The position numbers were made by a program, and so were the translations under genes. A stretch of 64,000 nt of DNA from Nitrobacter sp039808345. Its GTDB lineage: Bacteria > Pseudomonadota > Alphaproteobacteria > Rhizobiales > Xanthobacteraceae. Below the pieces are notes generated by a model. That model was not told the DNA's origin. It saw only the letters and a list, made by a program, of their open reading frames with translations, and did no database searches. The first letter of the stretch is position 1; each line of letters opens with the position of its first letter. The stretch lies in assembly GCF_047824785.1 (NCBI RefSeq), contig NZ_CP181167.1, positions 124,001 to 188,000 of the forward strand, given 5' to 3'. This document shows, in pieces, positions 8,260-17,484 of the stretch.

Positions 8260-9852
8260 TCAGTGACGGAAATGACGAACGCCGGTGAACACCATGGCGA
8301 TGCCATGCTCGTCGGCGGCCTTGATCACTTCCTCGTCGCGCATGGAGCCGCCCGGCTGGATGACTGCGGTGGCGCCGGCCTCGACGCAGGCGAGCATGCC
8401 GTCGGCGAACGGAAAGAACGCATCCGACGCCACGACCGAGCCTTTGGTCAGGGGCTCGGCGAGCTTCAGATCGCGCGCCGCATCTTCCGCCTTGCGCGCG
8501 GCGATGCGCGCGGAATCGACGCGGCTCATCTGACCCGCGCCAATGCCGACGGTGGCGAGGTCCCTGGCATAGACGATGGTGTTCGACTTGACGTGCTTGG
8601 CGACGCGGAAGGCGAACCGCAGGTCGCGCATCTCGGCCTCGGTCGGCGCGCGCCTGGTCGCGACCTTCAGCGGCATATCATCAATGACGGCATTGTCGCG
8701 GCCCTGCACCAGAAGCCCGCCGGCGACCGTCTTCGCGGTCAGTCCGCGCGCGCGCGGATCGGGCAGGCCGCCGGCCAGCAATAGCCGCAGGTTCTTGCGC
8801 TTGCCGATGATGGCGATCGCTTCATCGGTCGCATCCGGCGCGATGATGACTTCAGTGAAGATGCCGGCCACCGCATTGGCCGCATCGGCGTCGATGGTGC
8901 GGTTGAAGGCGATGATGCCGCCATAGGCCGAGGTCTGGTCACAGGCGAGCGCCCGGCGATAGGCCTCGGTGAGGCTTGAGCCTTCCGCGACGCCGCAGGG
9001 GTTGGCGTGCTTGATGATGACGCAGGCCGCGGTTCGCGCGGCGTCGAATTCGGCGACGCACTCGAAAGCTGCATCGGTGTCGTTGATGTTGTTGTAGGAC
9101 AGTTCCTTGCCCTGCAACTGCCGCGCGGTGGCCACGCCTGCGCGCCGCTCCGGCGTGCGATAGAACGCGGCGGTCTGGTGCGGATTCTCGCCATAGCGCA
9201 ACGTCTGCGCGAGACGGCCGCCGACGGCGCGATAGTCGGGCGCATCGGTATCAAGCTGCACCGCGAACCAGTTGGAGATCGCCGCATCATAAGCGGCGGT
9301 CCGGGCGTAGGCTTTCGCGGCGAGACGCTTGCGCAAGCTCAACGTCGTCGCGCCCGCATTGGCCCTGAGTTCGTCAAGCACGGCCTGATAGTCCTGCGGT
9401 TCGACCACGACCGCGACGTCATCATGGTTTTTTGCGGCGGCGCGAATCATCGCGGGGCCGCCGATGTCGATATTCTCGATGCAGTGCTCGTAGGCGGCGC
9501 CTTTATCGACCGTTGACTCGAACGGATAGAGATTGACGACCAGCAGATCGATCGGGGCGATGCCGTGGTCCTTCATAGCCTTCGCATGATCGGCGTGGTC
9601 GCGGATGGCGAGCAGGCCGCCATGCACCTTCGGATGCAGCGTCTTGACCCTGCCGTCCATCATTTCCGGGAAGCCCGTGAGGTCGGAAACATCGCTGACT
9701 TTCAATCCTGCCGCCGCGATGGCCCTGGCGGTGCCGCCGGTCGAGACCAGCTCGATGCCCAGGCCGGCCAACGCGCGGGCGAACTCGGTCAGGCCGGTCT
9801 TGTCGGAAACGGAAAGCAAGGCGCGCATCACGCGGCGGGGTCGGTCGGTCAT
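8260..9852 (-). CDS. purH: Bifunctional AICAR transformylase / IMP cyclohydrolase
   Basis: Catalyses the last two steps of IMP synthesis in the cytoplasm. The 530-residue length matches the family. The N-terminal cyclohydrolase domain begins ALLSVSDKTGL and contains the STGGTA phosphate loop; the transformylase domain shows LRYGENPHQ and the catalytic KHANPCG block, and the protein ends GIAMVFTGVRHFRH. I chose the ATG at 9852 (MTDRPRRVMRALLS) because homology begins there, although the frame stays open further upstream. It lies between the heparinase-like gene and the cytochrome gene, all on one strand. Confidence 0.96.
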   Translation of the reverse strand: MTDRPRRVMRALLSVSDKTGLTEFARALAGLGIELVSTGGTARAIAAAGLKVSDVSDLTGFPEMMDGRVKTLHPKVHGGLLAIRDHADHAKAMKDHGIAPIDLLVVNLYPFESTVDKGAAYEHCIENIDIGGPAMIRAAAKNHDDVAVVVEPQDYQAVLDELRANAGATTLSLRKRLAAKAYARTAAYDAAISNWFAVQLDTDAPDYRAVGGRLAQTLRYGENPHQTAAFYRTPERRAGVATARQLQGKELSYNNINDTDAAFECVAEFDAARTAACVIIKHANPCGVAEGSSLTEAYRRALACDQTSAYGGIIAFNRTIDADAANAVAGIFTEVIIAPDATDEAIAIIGKRKNLRLLLAGGLPDPRARGLTAKTVAGGLLVQGRDNAVIDDMPLKVATRRAPTEAEMRDLRFAFRVAKHVKSNTIVYARDLATVGIGAGQMSRVDSARIAARKAEDAARDLKLAEPLTKGSVVASDAFFPFADGMLACVEAGATAVIQPGGSMRDEEVIKAADEHGIAMVFTGVRHFRH

Positions 9853-10027
9853 GGGCAAGCCTCTGTCTGAGGAAAACTTGTGCCCAGGCGCGCGGCGGAT
9901 ATCTCCCGCGCTTCCCGATGGTGCTCCATCCAAGTCGCCAGTCGCGCGAGCAAACGCTGGTTAACAGCTTTCGCCGCCATTCACAACGGCCAGGCTTTAG
10001 ATGGATAAAGCCGAACGTGTATGTGCC

Positions 10028-11782
10028 CTATAGCGGCAATTCAGGCTCGCGACGTGCCTGACGGCGGGCATTGGTGGCCGCGGCCGAGTTGGCCGAACGC
10101 ACGAAGCCCCAGCGCACCCGGGAGACTTCCCGCGCGTTCTGGTGGATCACGATCTGCACGGTGCGCCGTGGACCGTCGTTGCCGGCGAGAAAAACGCTGT
10201 CCTCAAGCTCGACCCGGTCTTGAGCAGCCTCGAACGTCCAGACCTCGCGGTTCGGCAAGACCAGCATCACCCCATGCGCATCATCGAGGCGAGTAGCCTT
10301 GACGGACGGATGCAGGTGAAACCGCAACGCGTAGCGAATCTGGCTGCCTTTGATGCGACCGCCGGGGGCTGGCTCCAGCATGTCCTCGCCCTCCAGCCGC
10401 GAGCCGTCATGCGCCATCGTCAGCACGCGCCGGTGGATCAGGCCAAACCGCGCGAGATAGCCGTCGTGCGAAGCCGTCAGCCGCTCGCCGCCGTCGATGG
10501 TCTCGCGAAGGCTTTCGACATGGGACGGACCACTGACGATCGGCGCCCCCTGGAGCAGCCGCTTCATCGCCGACTGTTCGACGAACTGACACGAGGATGT
10601 CTGATGGCAGACCAGCGTGGAATGCGCGGCGGTCGAGCGCGCGAACACGCGCCACGTGTCGCGGCCGGTCGAGGACATTCCGCAGTTGGTGACGATCCGG
10701 TTCAGTCCGGAGGATAGCTCGAACGACAGACAGCCGGCATGCGCCTCCTCGCTGAGGTTCGGCGGCGGCGGCGGCCCGGCATCGACGATCAGGATCGTCG
10801 CGCCGGCGTCGATCCGCTGGAAGCCCGTGTGCGGCATGCTGGCCATCGGTATGCCGCGGGTGTCGTCATAGGCCAGCAGCGTCGCCAGCAGGTCGGACGG
10901 CGTGCTGCTCATGCCGTTGAACAGCGCGAAGCCGCCGTCGCCGTGACGGAAGAAGCGCAGCATCGGCATCATGCGGTCGATGGCGTTCAAGAGCGCCGGC
11001 GGCGGCGCGATGTTGCGCGCGGCGAAGGTCTGGCGCAGCGGCAGCAGATCGATCAGCAGTTCGATCAGCGCGCCGGGATTGCGCGAGACATGACCGCCGT
11101 CGGGCAGGATTTGCCGCCGCAGTTCCTCGGACAGCTTGCGGGTGGCGCCGCGGATGGTGCGGGCCTGATTGGCAAGGCACAGCGAGGCGTAACACAGCGC
11201 GATCACGACCTGCAGCCGCGACACGCCGTCAGGCGCGTCGTGCAGACCGAAACGCAGCAAACGGATGTCGCGGGCAAGCGCGCGCAGATAGCGGCGGTAG
11301 AATTTTCCATCCGCGTCGCCGAGCACGAGCGGGGCCTGCGACAGCAGCGAGATCACGCGCCGCGACATGATGTCGGCGCGACGGCCCGCAGCCCGCCTGC
11401 GCGCCGGATTCGAGATCCAGTCCTCCACCAGCGATCGCGCATTGGCGCGGGTGATCGCGGTGTCGGCGGCGCGCAGATGCCGCAGCCAGCCAAAACCCAG
11501 CAGGGCGGCTTCCCAGTCCTCGGACGGCGGTTCGAGGTCGAAGACCGAGCGGGAGTGGCAGGTGACGATCTTGCCCGCGAACACGAAGCGGCCGGCATAA
11601 ATCTCGGCGGCGCGGGTCGCGTCGGCCGTTCGAAGGTCGTGCGGCGCGATGGTCAGGCGGTCGGCGCGGCCGGGCCACAGCCGCGACAGCGCCGCGGGCC
11701 CGTCGCCGGCGCGCGCCATCGTCCGGCGCGCGAAACGGCTGACGACCAGAGTTGAAATGCGTCTGCGATGAGCGACCGACAC
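10028..11782 (-). CDS. Heparinase II/III family protein
   Basis: A 584-residue protein with the alpha-helical toroid followed by a beta-rich domain, as in polysaccharide lyases of the heparinase II/III type. Seen blocks are AEIYAGRFVFAGK near the N-terminus, HGDGGFALFNGMSS in the middle (the loop with catalytic His and Tyr candidates), and HAGCLSFELSSGLNRIVTNC. The start at 11782 is GTG; an ATG 21 codons later is possible. No signal peptide is evident. It lies directly after rsmB on the same strand. The substrate is unknown. Confidence 0.82.
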   Translation of the reverse strand: MSVAHRRRISTLVVSRFARRTMARAGDGPAALSRLWPGRADRLTIAPHDLRTADATRAAEIYAGRFVFAGKIVTCHSRSVFDLEPPSEDWEAALLGFGWLRHLRAADTAITRANARSLVEDWISNPARRRAAGRRADIMSRRVISLLSQAPLVLGDADGKFYRRYLRALARDIRLLRFGLHDAPDGVSRLQVVIALCYASLCLANQARTIRGATRKLSEELRRQILPDGGHVSRNPGALIELLIDLLPLRQTFAARNIAPPPALLNAIDRMMPMLRFFRHGDGGFALFNGMSSTPSDLLATLLAYDDTRGIPMASMPHTGFQRIDAGATILIVDAGPPPPPNLSEEAHAGCLSFELSSGLNRIVTNCGMSSTGRDTWRVFARSTAAHSTLVCHQTSSCQFVEQSAMKRLLQGAPIVSGPSHVESLRETIDGGERLTASHDGYLARFGLIHRRVLTMAHDGSRLEGEDMLEPAPGGRIKGSQIRYALRFHLHPSVKATRLDDAHGVMLVLPNREVWTFEAAQDRVELEDSVFLAGNDGPRRTVQIVIHQNAREVSRVRWGFVRSANSAAATNARRQARREPELPL

Positions 11783-11908
11783 GCGCGCCTTCGATATGAG
11801 GATTGCCGCGAATCCCTTTGCGGAGATGGGGACTGAACCCTTTTAATCCGTAAAGGCCGGCAACGCACCATCTTGAAATGCCGAGAATCTCCGCTTCCGC
11901 CTTGCGAA

Positions 11909-13261
11909 TCAGGATCTGGTCAATCGCGCCGCGTAGAAGCCGTCTAATCCGCCGAGCGTGGGATCATCATGCGCAAGATGGCAGGGCAGCGTGCGCAGAT
12001 CGCCCGCGGGCGTCACGATATCCGCGAGCCCCGCCACTTCGTCCGCGCTGACCGGCACGCGCCGGATCCCCGTATCGGACGCCAGCAGCGCAGCAACGAC
12101 CTGTTCGCCCTCCTCGGGCTCCAGCGAACAGGTGCAGTAGACCAGCGTTCCGCCGGGCCTGAGCAGCGTGATCGCCCTGTTGAGAAGCCTTTGCTGCAAG
12201 GCGGTCAGCGCCGCGATATCGGAATCCTGCTTGAGCCAGGCCACGTCCGGATGACGGCGGATGGTGCCGGTCGCGGAACAAGGCGCGTCGACGAGCACGC
12301 CGTCGAAACCCTCGCCCGCGGCGTCATCCTGCCATTCGATGGCGTCGGCCACGAGCGATCGCGCGTTCAGCGAGAGACGGTCGAGATTTTCGCGCAGCCG
12401 CGCCACCCGGTTCGGCGACCGGTCGATCGCGGTCACCTCCGCGCCGGCCTGCGCGAGCTGGGCGGTCTTGCCGCCGGGCGCCGCGCAGAGGTCGATGACC
12501 CGCCGTCCCCTGATGTCGCCGAACAGGCGCGCGGGCAGCGCGGCGGCGGCGTCCTGGACCCACCACTGCCCCTCGGAAAATCCCGGCAGCATCGTCACCG
12601 AGCCTTGCAACGAGGTGCGAACGGTCCCGGTCGGCAAGGTTTCACCGTGCAGCCGCGTCGCCCAGTGAGCCGCGTTCGCCTTGACGGTGAGATCGAGGGC
12701 CGGCTCATGGCTGAGCGCAGCGGCAATCGCCTTCGCCGCGCTCTCGCCGTAGTGCCCGTTCCAGCGCGCCATCAGCCATGGCGGCGTATCCAGCGACTCC
12801 GAGCGGACCTCATCGATCAGGGACTGGCCTTCCCGCGCGCAACGGCGCAACACCGCGTTGACCAGTCCGGCATATTTCGCCGCGCGGCGATCGGATTGCA
12901 CCAGCCGCACCGACAGATCGACCGCGGCATGATCCGGAACGTCCATCCACAGAATCTGCGCCGCCCCGATCAGAAGCGCGCTCTGCGCGCGCGGCGCATC
13001 GGTCGGAATGCCGCGATCGAGCAGCCGCGACAGCAAATGGCCGAGGGTTCCGAGCCGGCGCAGGATCGTCGCCACCAGGCGTCGCATCAAGGCGCGGTCG
13101 CGGTCGGCGAGCGCTTTCAGGCCGGGATGCGCGGTCGGGCCTTCGAGCTGTTCATCGAGGGTGCGCCGCTTATGCAGGACGCCGTCAAGGATATCCGCTG
13201 CGATGCGCCGGGCCGCGAGGCCCGGAGCCTCGGTCGGCGGCGCGAATCTGGTGGACGGCAT
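11909..13261 (-). CDS. rsmB: RsmB-family 16S rRNA (cytosine-C5) methyltransferase
   Basis: Methylates a cytosine of 16S rRNA (C967 in E. coli) using S-adenosylmethionine. The 450-residue protein has an N-terminal NusB-like domain (about 1-140) and a C-terminal Rossmann methyltransferase. The SAM loop is DLCAAPGGKTAQLAQAGAEV; the catalytic cysteines are in DAPCSATGTIRRHPDV and VYCTCSLEPEEGE. The frame stays open upstream to 13654, but homology starts at MPSTRFAPPTEAPGLAARR (13261). The family also contains RsmF and other NOP2/Sun proteins; the NusB-like N-terminus favours RsmB. Confidence 0.9.
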   Translation of the reverse strand: MPSTRFAPPTEAPGLAARRIAADILDGVLHKRRTLDEQLEGPTAHPGLKALADRDRALMRRLVATILRRLGTLGHLLSRLLDRGIPTDAPRAQSALLIGAAQILWMDVPDHAAVDLSVRLVQSDRRAAKYAGLVNAVLRRCAREGQSLIDEVRSESLDTPPWLMARWNGHYGESAAKAIAAALSHEPALDLTVKANAAHWATRLHGETLPTGTVRTSLQGSVTMLPGFSEGQWWVQDAAAALPARLFGDIRGRRVIDLCAAPGGKTAQLAQAGAEVTAIDRSPNRVARLRENLDRLSLNARSLVADAIEWQDDAAGEGFDGVLVDAPCSATGTIRRHPDVAWLKQDSDIAALTALQQRLLNRAITLLRPGGTLVYCTCSLEPEEGEQVVAALLASDTGIRRVPVSADEVAGLADIVTPAGDLRTLPCHLAHDDPTLGGLDGFYAARLTRS

Positions 13262-13449
13262 GAGGCAGGCACATCGCTTAAGGGAAACAGGGACGGTGGA
13301 CGCATTTGCTGTACGCCTGCCGCGGCGGATTCGTGGCATGCGAATATGCCAAATATAAGGATCGTCACCGTCTTCGCGCTTTTCGCGGCATGATCCGTGG
13401 AGATGATTTTTCATGCGATATGTTCGTCGCGCCGATCGGAGGAGGTGGC

Positions 13450-13665
13450 ATGACCAATGAACCTTCCGCGTCATCGCGGACCGGAGAGACCAGCCCCCGC
13501 AAGCAGCTTTCTCCAGCGGCCCGGCGCGCGCTCGCAGAAGCCGAGGCCCGCCGCGCCGCGCAGACCGATGCGTCAGCGCCGCCCAAAGAGGTTCAAGGGC
13601 CGAAGGGTCCCGAGCCGACCCGGTTCGGCGACTGGGAACGCGGCGGCATCGCATCGGATTTCTGA
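13450..13665 (+). CDS. SdhAF4/DUF1674 family protein
   Basis: A 71-residue protein ending GPKGPEPTRFGDWERGGIAS-DF, the diagnostic C-terminal motif of DUF1674. Eukaryotic members (SDHAF4) assist assembly of the flavoprotein subunit of succinate dehydrogenase; that role here is inferred. The N-terminal half is basic and alanine-rich. The ATG at 13450 follows a strong GGAGG at the right distance, which decides the start over an upstream in-frame alternative at 13306. It is divergent from rsmB. Confidence 0.85.
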   Translation: MTNEPSASSRTGETSPRKQLSPAARRALAEAEARRAAQTDASAPPKEVQGPKGPEPTRFGDWERGGIASDF

Positions 13666-13736
13666 AGCCCGCTTTTCGTTACGGGCGCTGCTCGCGCAGG
13701 CTTGCCGGACGGCGCGACTCGCTCTATGCTAGGAAT

Positions 13737-14315
13737 ATGTACCCATACAGCAGAATAAATGCATGGTCCGGGCCTCGCTGGCGCAATCTGGTGTCGCCGG
13801 TTCTGCCGTGGATCTTTATCGTGGGCGTGGCGGCCGGAACCATGCTCCCGATCCGGAGCTGGATCGCCGGACCTCAGGAGGTCGTCACCCCCCGAACGCC
13901 GACGGAGACACGGGCGATCTGGGCTCGCGCCGCCGATGCGGCGGGGCGGCACCAGGTCGAGGTGATCAGGACGATCGACGGCGATACCTTCGAAGCGCTG
14001 GTGCATTTATGGCCCGGCCTCGACATGACGACGCGGGTGCGGCTGCGCGGCATCGACACGGCGGAAATGAAAGCCTCGTGCGCCGAAGAATTTCGGCTGG
14101 CGAAAGCCGCCGGCGCCCGGTTGCGCGATCTGCTCGGCGAGGGCGGCGTCACCATCGCCAATATCGGCCCCGACAAATATCAGGGGCGCGTGGTCGCCGA
14201 TGCCGCGACGGCGCGAACGCCGGACATCTCGGCGGCGATGCTGGCGAGCGGCCACGCCCGCGTCTATCACGGCGGCCGTCGCCAAAGCTGGTGCAACGGC
14301 GCGGGCCGGTTCTGA
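13737..14315 (+). CDS. Membrane-anchored thermonuclease-like (SNase) protein
   Basis: A 192-residue protein with one N-terminal membrane segment (VSPVLPWIFIVGVAAGTMLP) followed by a staphylococcal-nuclease fold: VIRTIDGDTFEALVHLW with the calcium-binding Asp pair, then RVRLRGIDTAEMKASCAEE with the catalytic Arg and Glu, and DKYQGRVVADAAT. The C-terminus (HARVYHGGRRQSWC) is typical of the short alphaproteobacterial members. It probably acts in the periplasm as an anchored nuclease. Confidence 0.82.
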   Translation: MYPYSRINAWSGPRWRNLVSPVLPWIFIVGVAAGTMLPIRSWIAGPQEVVTPRTPTETRAIWARAADAAGRHQVEVIRTIDGDTFEALVHLWPGLDMTTRVRLRGIDTAEMKASCAEEFRLAKAAGARLRDLLGEGGVTIANIGPDKYQGRVVADAATARTPDISAAMLASGHARVYHGGRRQSWCNGAGRF

Positions 14316-14339
14316 CCGGGCATCTTTCAGAAAGAGGCG

Positions 14340-14903
14340 TTACGAAGCCAGGAATTCTTCCGCCTTGAACAGCGAATCGAATTCAATGTTTTTCTCTTTA
14401 TAGAGAACGACCGCTCCTTCGCCCCTGTCGACGATCGACAGAACCATCACGACTTCCGCGCCCTCGGCCTGCGCGGCCGAGACCGCGATCATGGCGGACG
14501 CGCCGCTTGTCGTGACATCCTCCAGGATGACGACCCTCTTGCCGCGAAGGTCATCGACAGGAAGGCCCTCGATGAGCTTCCTGGTTCCGTGCTTCTTGAC
14601 GTCCTTGCGAACGAAAAAGCCGGGAAGCGGTTCATTCCTGACGTGGCTGAGAAGGCTGACGGTCGAAATCAGCGGAACCGCTCCCATCTCCAGCCCGCCG
14701 ATATAATCGATGCCCTTGCCGGAAAGTCGCGCCAGAATGAGTTCGGACAGGACATGGGCCCCTTCAGGAGACAGCATGGTCGGCTTCATGTCGAAGTAGA
14801 ACGTGCTGGTTTTGCCGGAAGCCAGTTTGATGTCGCCGCGGCCGAATGATCTGGTCTTGATGATCTCGAACGCCCTTTGGCGAACTTGTATGTCTTCAGG
14901 CAT
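14340..14903 (-). CDS. pyrE: Orotate phosphoribosyltransferase
   Basis: Makes orotidine 5'-phosphate from orotate and PRPP in pyrimidine synthesis. The 187-residue length is normal. The PRPP-binding motif VVILEDVTTSGASAM and the flexible-loop block VRKDVKKHGTRKLIEG are intact, as is the N-terminal LASGKTSTFYFDMKPTML. It converges with the nuclease gene, with only 24 bp between the stop codons. No attenuator-like leader is clear upstream. Confidence 0.95.
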   Translation of the reverse strand: MPEDIQVRQRAFEIIKTRSFGRGDIKLASGKTSTFYFDMKPTMLSPEGAHVLSELILARLSGKGIDYIGGLEMGAVPLISTVSLLSHVRNEPLPGFFVRKDVKKHGTRKLIEGLPVDDLRGKRVVILEDVTTSGASAMIAVSAAQAEGAEVVMVLSIVDRGEGAVVLYKEKNIEFDSLFKAEEFLAS

Positions 14904-15069
14904 GGCTGCGGGCTCGGTCGGTATGAAGTGAAACTGTCGTGCCGGATGGAGGGTCGCCGGTCTATACGCTCAACCCGTCGCCATGACAACGAACCAGACG
15001 ATTCCTGTCGTTTGGTGATCGGGAATCCGGCGCAGTCGCGCGTCCTTGGTTGGCTGTAAATTAATCCGA

Positions 15070-15588
15070 TCAGCGCTGCGTCACCACCACGGGCGTGCCG
15101 ACCGACACGCGCCGGTACAGGTCGTCAATGTCGGCATTATACATGCGGATGCAGCCGTAGGACACGAAGCGGCCGATCGACCCCGGCCGGTTGGTGCCGT
15201 GAATGGCGTATTGCCCGCCGCCGGAGAGAGTCATCGCGGCGACGCCCATCGGATTCGCCGGCGAACCGCCCGCGATCACGTCCGCAATTCTCGGATTGTC
15301 GCGTTTGACATCCGCCGGCGGCGACCATGCCGGGTTGCGATATTTGCCTTCGATCTGCGCGGTGCCGGTCCATTGCTTGCCTGCCCTGCCGACTCCGACA
15401 GGATACCGGAGAGCGCGGTCCGAATCGATGATCAGATACAGCCGGCGCTCGCTGGTTTTCACGACGATGGTGCCGGGCGCATAGCCGCCCTGGTAGCCGA
15501 CCATATCGGGCCGCGCTTCGGCCGATGCGATCCCGAGCACGCCCGCTGCCCATATGGCGGCCAACACCACCGCAACCCGCGTCAACAT
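15070..15588 (-). CDS. L,D-transpeptidase (YkuD domain), exported
   Basis: Cross-links or anchors peptidoglycan through 3-3 bonds in the periplasm. The 172-residue precursor starts MLTRVAVVLAAIWAAG with a signal peptide ending near ASAEA. The catalytic motif is HGTNRPGSIGRFVSYGCIRM, with the His and the Cys of SYGC. The ATG at 15588 has a GGAG seven bases upstream; a TTG four codons earlier is less likely. No other cell-wall gene is adjacent. Confidence 0.9.
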   Translation of the reverse strand: MLTRVAVVLAAIWAAGVLGIASAEARPDMVGYQGGYAPGTIVVKTSERRLYLIIDSDRALRYPVGVGRAGKQWTGTAQIEGKYRNPAWSPPADVKRDNPRIADVIAGGSPANPMGVAAMTLSGGGQYAIHGTNRPGSIGRFVSYGCIRMYNADIDDLYRRVSVGTPVVVTQR

Positions 15589-15679
15589 TTTTCGCTCCAA
15601 ACCTGCTTCAAAACACGTCCTGCTTCAAATCTGTTCGCATCACATGAACAAATGGAAAAAGACTCCGCCTTTTGATCGA

Positions 15680-15813
15680 GGATGATCTTATCCGAAAACC
15701 GTTCCACGTTGCGCGGGCGCGGTCCTTTCGGGTCGGGATCGTGCTCTAGAAATTATTGTCTGGTCGCATTTTCTTGCGGCGAACCGGTATCCACTTCGCC
15801 GGAAAATGCTCTA
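15680..15813. repeat. Modular palindromic repeat, copy 3 (degenerate C + B)
   Basis: A degraded module C (ATCTTATCCGAAAACCG ... TTTCGGGTCGGGATCGTGCT) joined through CTAGA to a full module B (GCATTTTCTTGCGGCGAACC ... GGAAAATGC). The last CTA is the lysS stop codon read on the minus strand. Confidence 0.75.
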
Positions 15814-17442
15814 ACTCGCCCGCGCCAATGCTCCGTCGATCATCGCGATGGCGTTCTGCACGCCGTAGACAGCGACGAAGGAGCCGAAGCGCGGTCCCTT
15901 CTCCTGACCGAGCAGCACCTGATAGAGCATGTTGAACCAGTCGAGCGAGACGCCGGGCCGTCCGTCCTTGGCGAGCTTCTTGTGATTGAGGAAGGGTTCG
16001 CGGCGGCCGATCTCGTAGACCGTGTTCTGGATGTCTTCGGCCGAAGCGTCCGCGGGCAGTTGCGACAACGCATCGCGCAGATCCTGCAACGCGGCGCGCT
16101 CGCTCGCGGCCGGCTCACGGAACGTTTTCGCCGGCGCCACGAAGTCGCGGTAATAGTTGATGGCGTAGCCGACCAGCGCATCGAGCTTCGGATGGCTTTG
16201 CGGCGTGACGCCCGGCCGGTAGCGGCCGATGAAGCCCCACAGGGTTTCGGCGTTCTCCGCGTTCGAGGACGAAACCAGCGTCAGCAGCAACTGGAACGTG
16301 ACCGGCATGTCGGCTGCGGGCGGATGGCCGGCATGAATGTGCCAGACCGGATTGGCGAACTGCTGCCTCGCATCCTGACGCGGATACCCTTCGAGGAACT
16401 GCTGGTAGTCGTCGACGTTGCGCGGGATCACGTCGAAATGCAGCCGCTTCGCCGCCTTCGGTTCGCGGTACATGAACAGCGACAGCGATTCCGGCGAGGC
16501 GTAGCGCAACCACTCGTCGATGGTGAGCCCGTTGCCCTTCGACTTGGAAATCTTCTGGCCCTTGTCGTCGAGAAACAGTTCGTAGTTGAAGCCTTCCGGC
16601 GGCGTGCCGCCGAGCGCCGAACAGATTTTGCCGGACAGCTTGACCGAATCGATCAGATCCTTGCCGGCCATTTCGTAATCGACGCCGAGCGCGGTCCAGC
16701 GCATCGCCCAGTCCGGCTTCCATTGCAGTTTGCAATGCCCGCCGGTGACGGGGACCGTGACGCGCTCGCCGGTCTCGGAGTCATCGTATGAGACCGTGCC
16801 GGCCTTGGCGTCGTGCGCCGTTATCGGGACCTGCAGCACCACGCCGGTGCGCGGACAGATGGGGAGGAACGGCGAATAGCTCGCCGCGCGCTCCTCGCGC
16901 AGGGACGGCAGCATGATCGCCATCACCTTGTCGATCTTTTCGAGAACCTTCAGAAGCGTCGCGTCGAAGCGGCCCGAGGTGTAATAGGCGGTCGAACTGG
17001 CGAATTCGTAATCGAACCCGAAGGTGTCGAGGAACGCGCGCAGCCGGGCGTTGTTGTGCTCGCCGAAGCTCGGATGGGTGCCGAAGGGATCCGCCACCTT
17101 CGTCAGCGGCTTGCCGAGATCCCGCGCCAGCAGCTCCTTGTTGGGCACATTGTCCGGCACCTTGCGCAGGCCGTCCATGTCGTCGGAGAACGCCAGCAGC
17201 CGCGTCCTGATCCTGTCTTCGGTCAGCACGCGAAAGGCATGACGCACCATGGTGGTGCGCGCGACCTCGCCGAAGGTGCCGATATGCGGCAGGCCGGAGG
17301 GGCCGTAGCCGGTTTCGAACAGCACCTCGTCCTTCGGCGTCTTCTTCAGGCGCGCGACGATCTGCTTCGCCTGCTCGAATGGCCACGCATTGGATTGCTC
17401 GGCGAGCGCACGCAGATCGCTCGCTGATGGGACGTCAGACAT
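15811..17442 (-). CDS. lysS: Lysyl-tRNA synthetase, class I
   Basis: Charges tRNA-Lys. This is the class I enzyme typical of alphaproteobacteria and archaea, not the class II LysS of E. coli, and is 543 residues long. The HIGH-type motif lies in GPSGLPHIGTFGEVARTTM near residue 50, and the KMSKS-type motif is KISKSKGNGLT near residue 298. The C-terminal half is the helical anticodon-binding domain. The start at 17442 follows GGAG in GGAGAGCAGA; an ATG four codons upstream is the alternative. The stop lies in the border of a palindromic repeat. Confidence 0.95.
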   Translation of the reverse strand: MSDVPSASDLRALAEQSNAWPFEQAKQIVARLKKTPKDEVLFETGYGPSGLPHIGTFGEVARTTMVRHAFRVLTEDRIRTRLLAFSDDMDGLRKVPDNVPNKELLARDLGKPLTKVADPFGTHPSFGEHNNARLRAFLDTFGFDYEFASSTAYYTSGRFDATLLKVLEKIDKVMAIMLPSLREERAASYSPFLPICPRTGVVLQVPITAHDAKAGTVSYDDSETGERVTVPVTGGHCKLQWKPDWAMRWTALGVDYEMAGKDLIDSVKLSGKICSALGGTPPEGFNYELFLDDKGQKISKSKGNGLTIDEWLRYASPESLSLFMYREPKAAKRLHFDVIPRNVDDYQQFLEGYPRQDARQQFANPVWHIHAGHPPAADMPVTFQLLLTLVSSSNAENAETLWGFIGRYRPGVTPQSHPKLDALVGYAINYYRDFVAPAKTFREPAASERAALQDLRDALSQLPADASAEDIQNTVYEIGRREPFLNHKKLAKDGRPGVSLDWFNMLYQVLLGQEKGPRFGSFVAVYGVQNAIAMIDGALARAS

Positions 17443-17484
17443 TCTGCTCTCCATGGCGCGGCGTCTTCGGCTGCGCCACCAGTT

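Noticed and set aside
9853..10027. Purine or ZTP riboswitch upstream of purH
   Set aside because: The 175-bp gap shows no conserved riboswitch core that I can recognise.
11969..13393. A 474-codon plus-strand frame opposite rsmB
   Set aside because: Shadow frame; rsmB has all catalytic motifs on the other strand.
15811..17442. lysS as an oddity because it is class I
   Set aside because: Class I lysyl-tRNA synthetase is normal for alphaproteobacteria.
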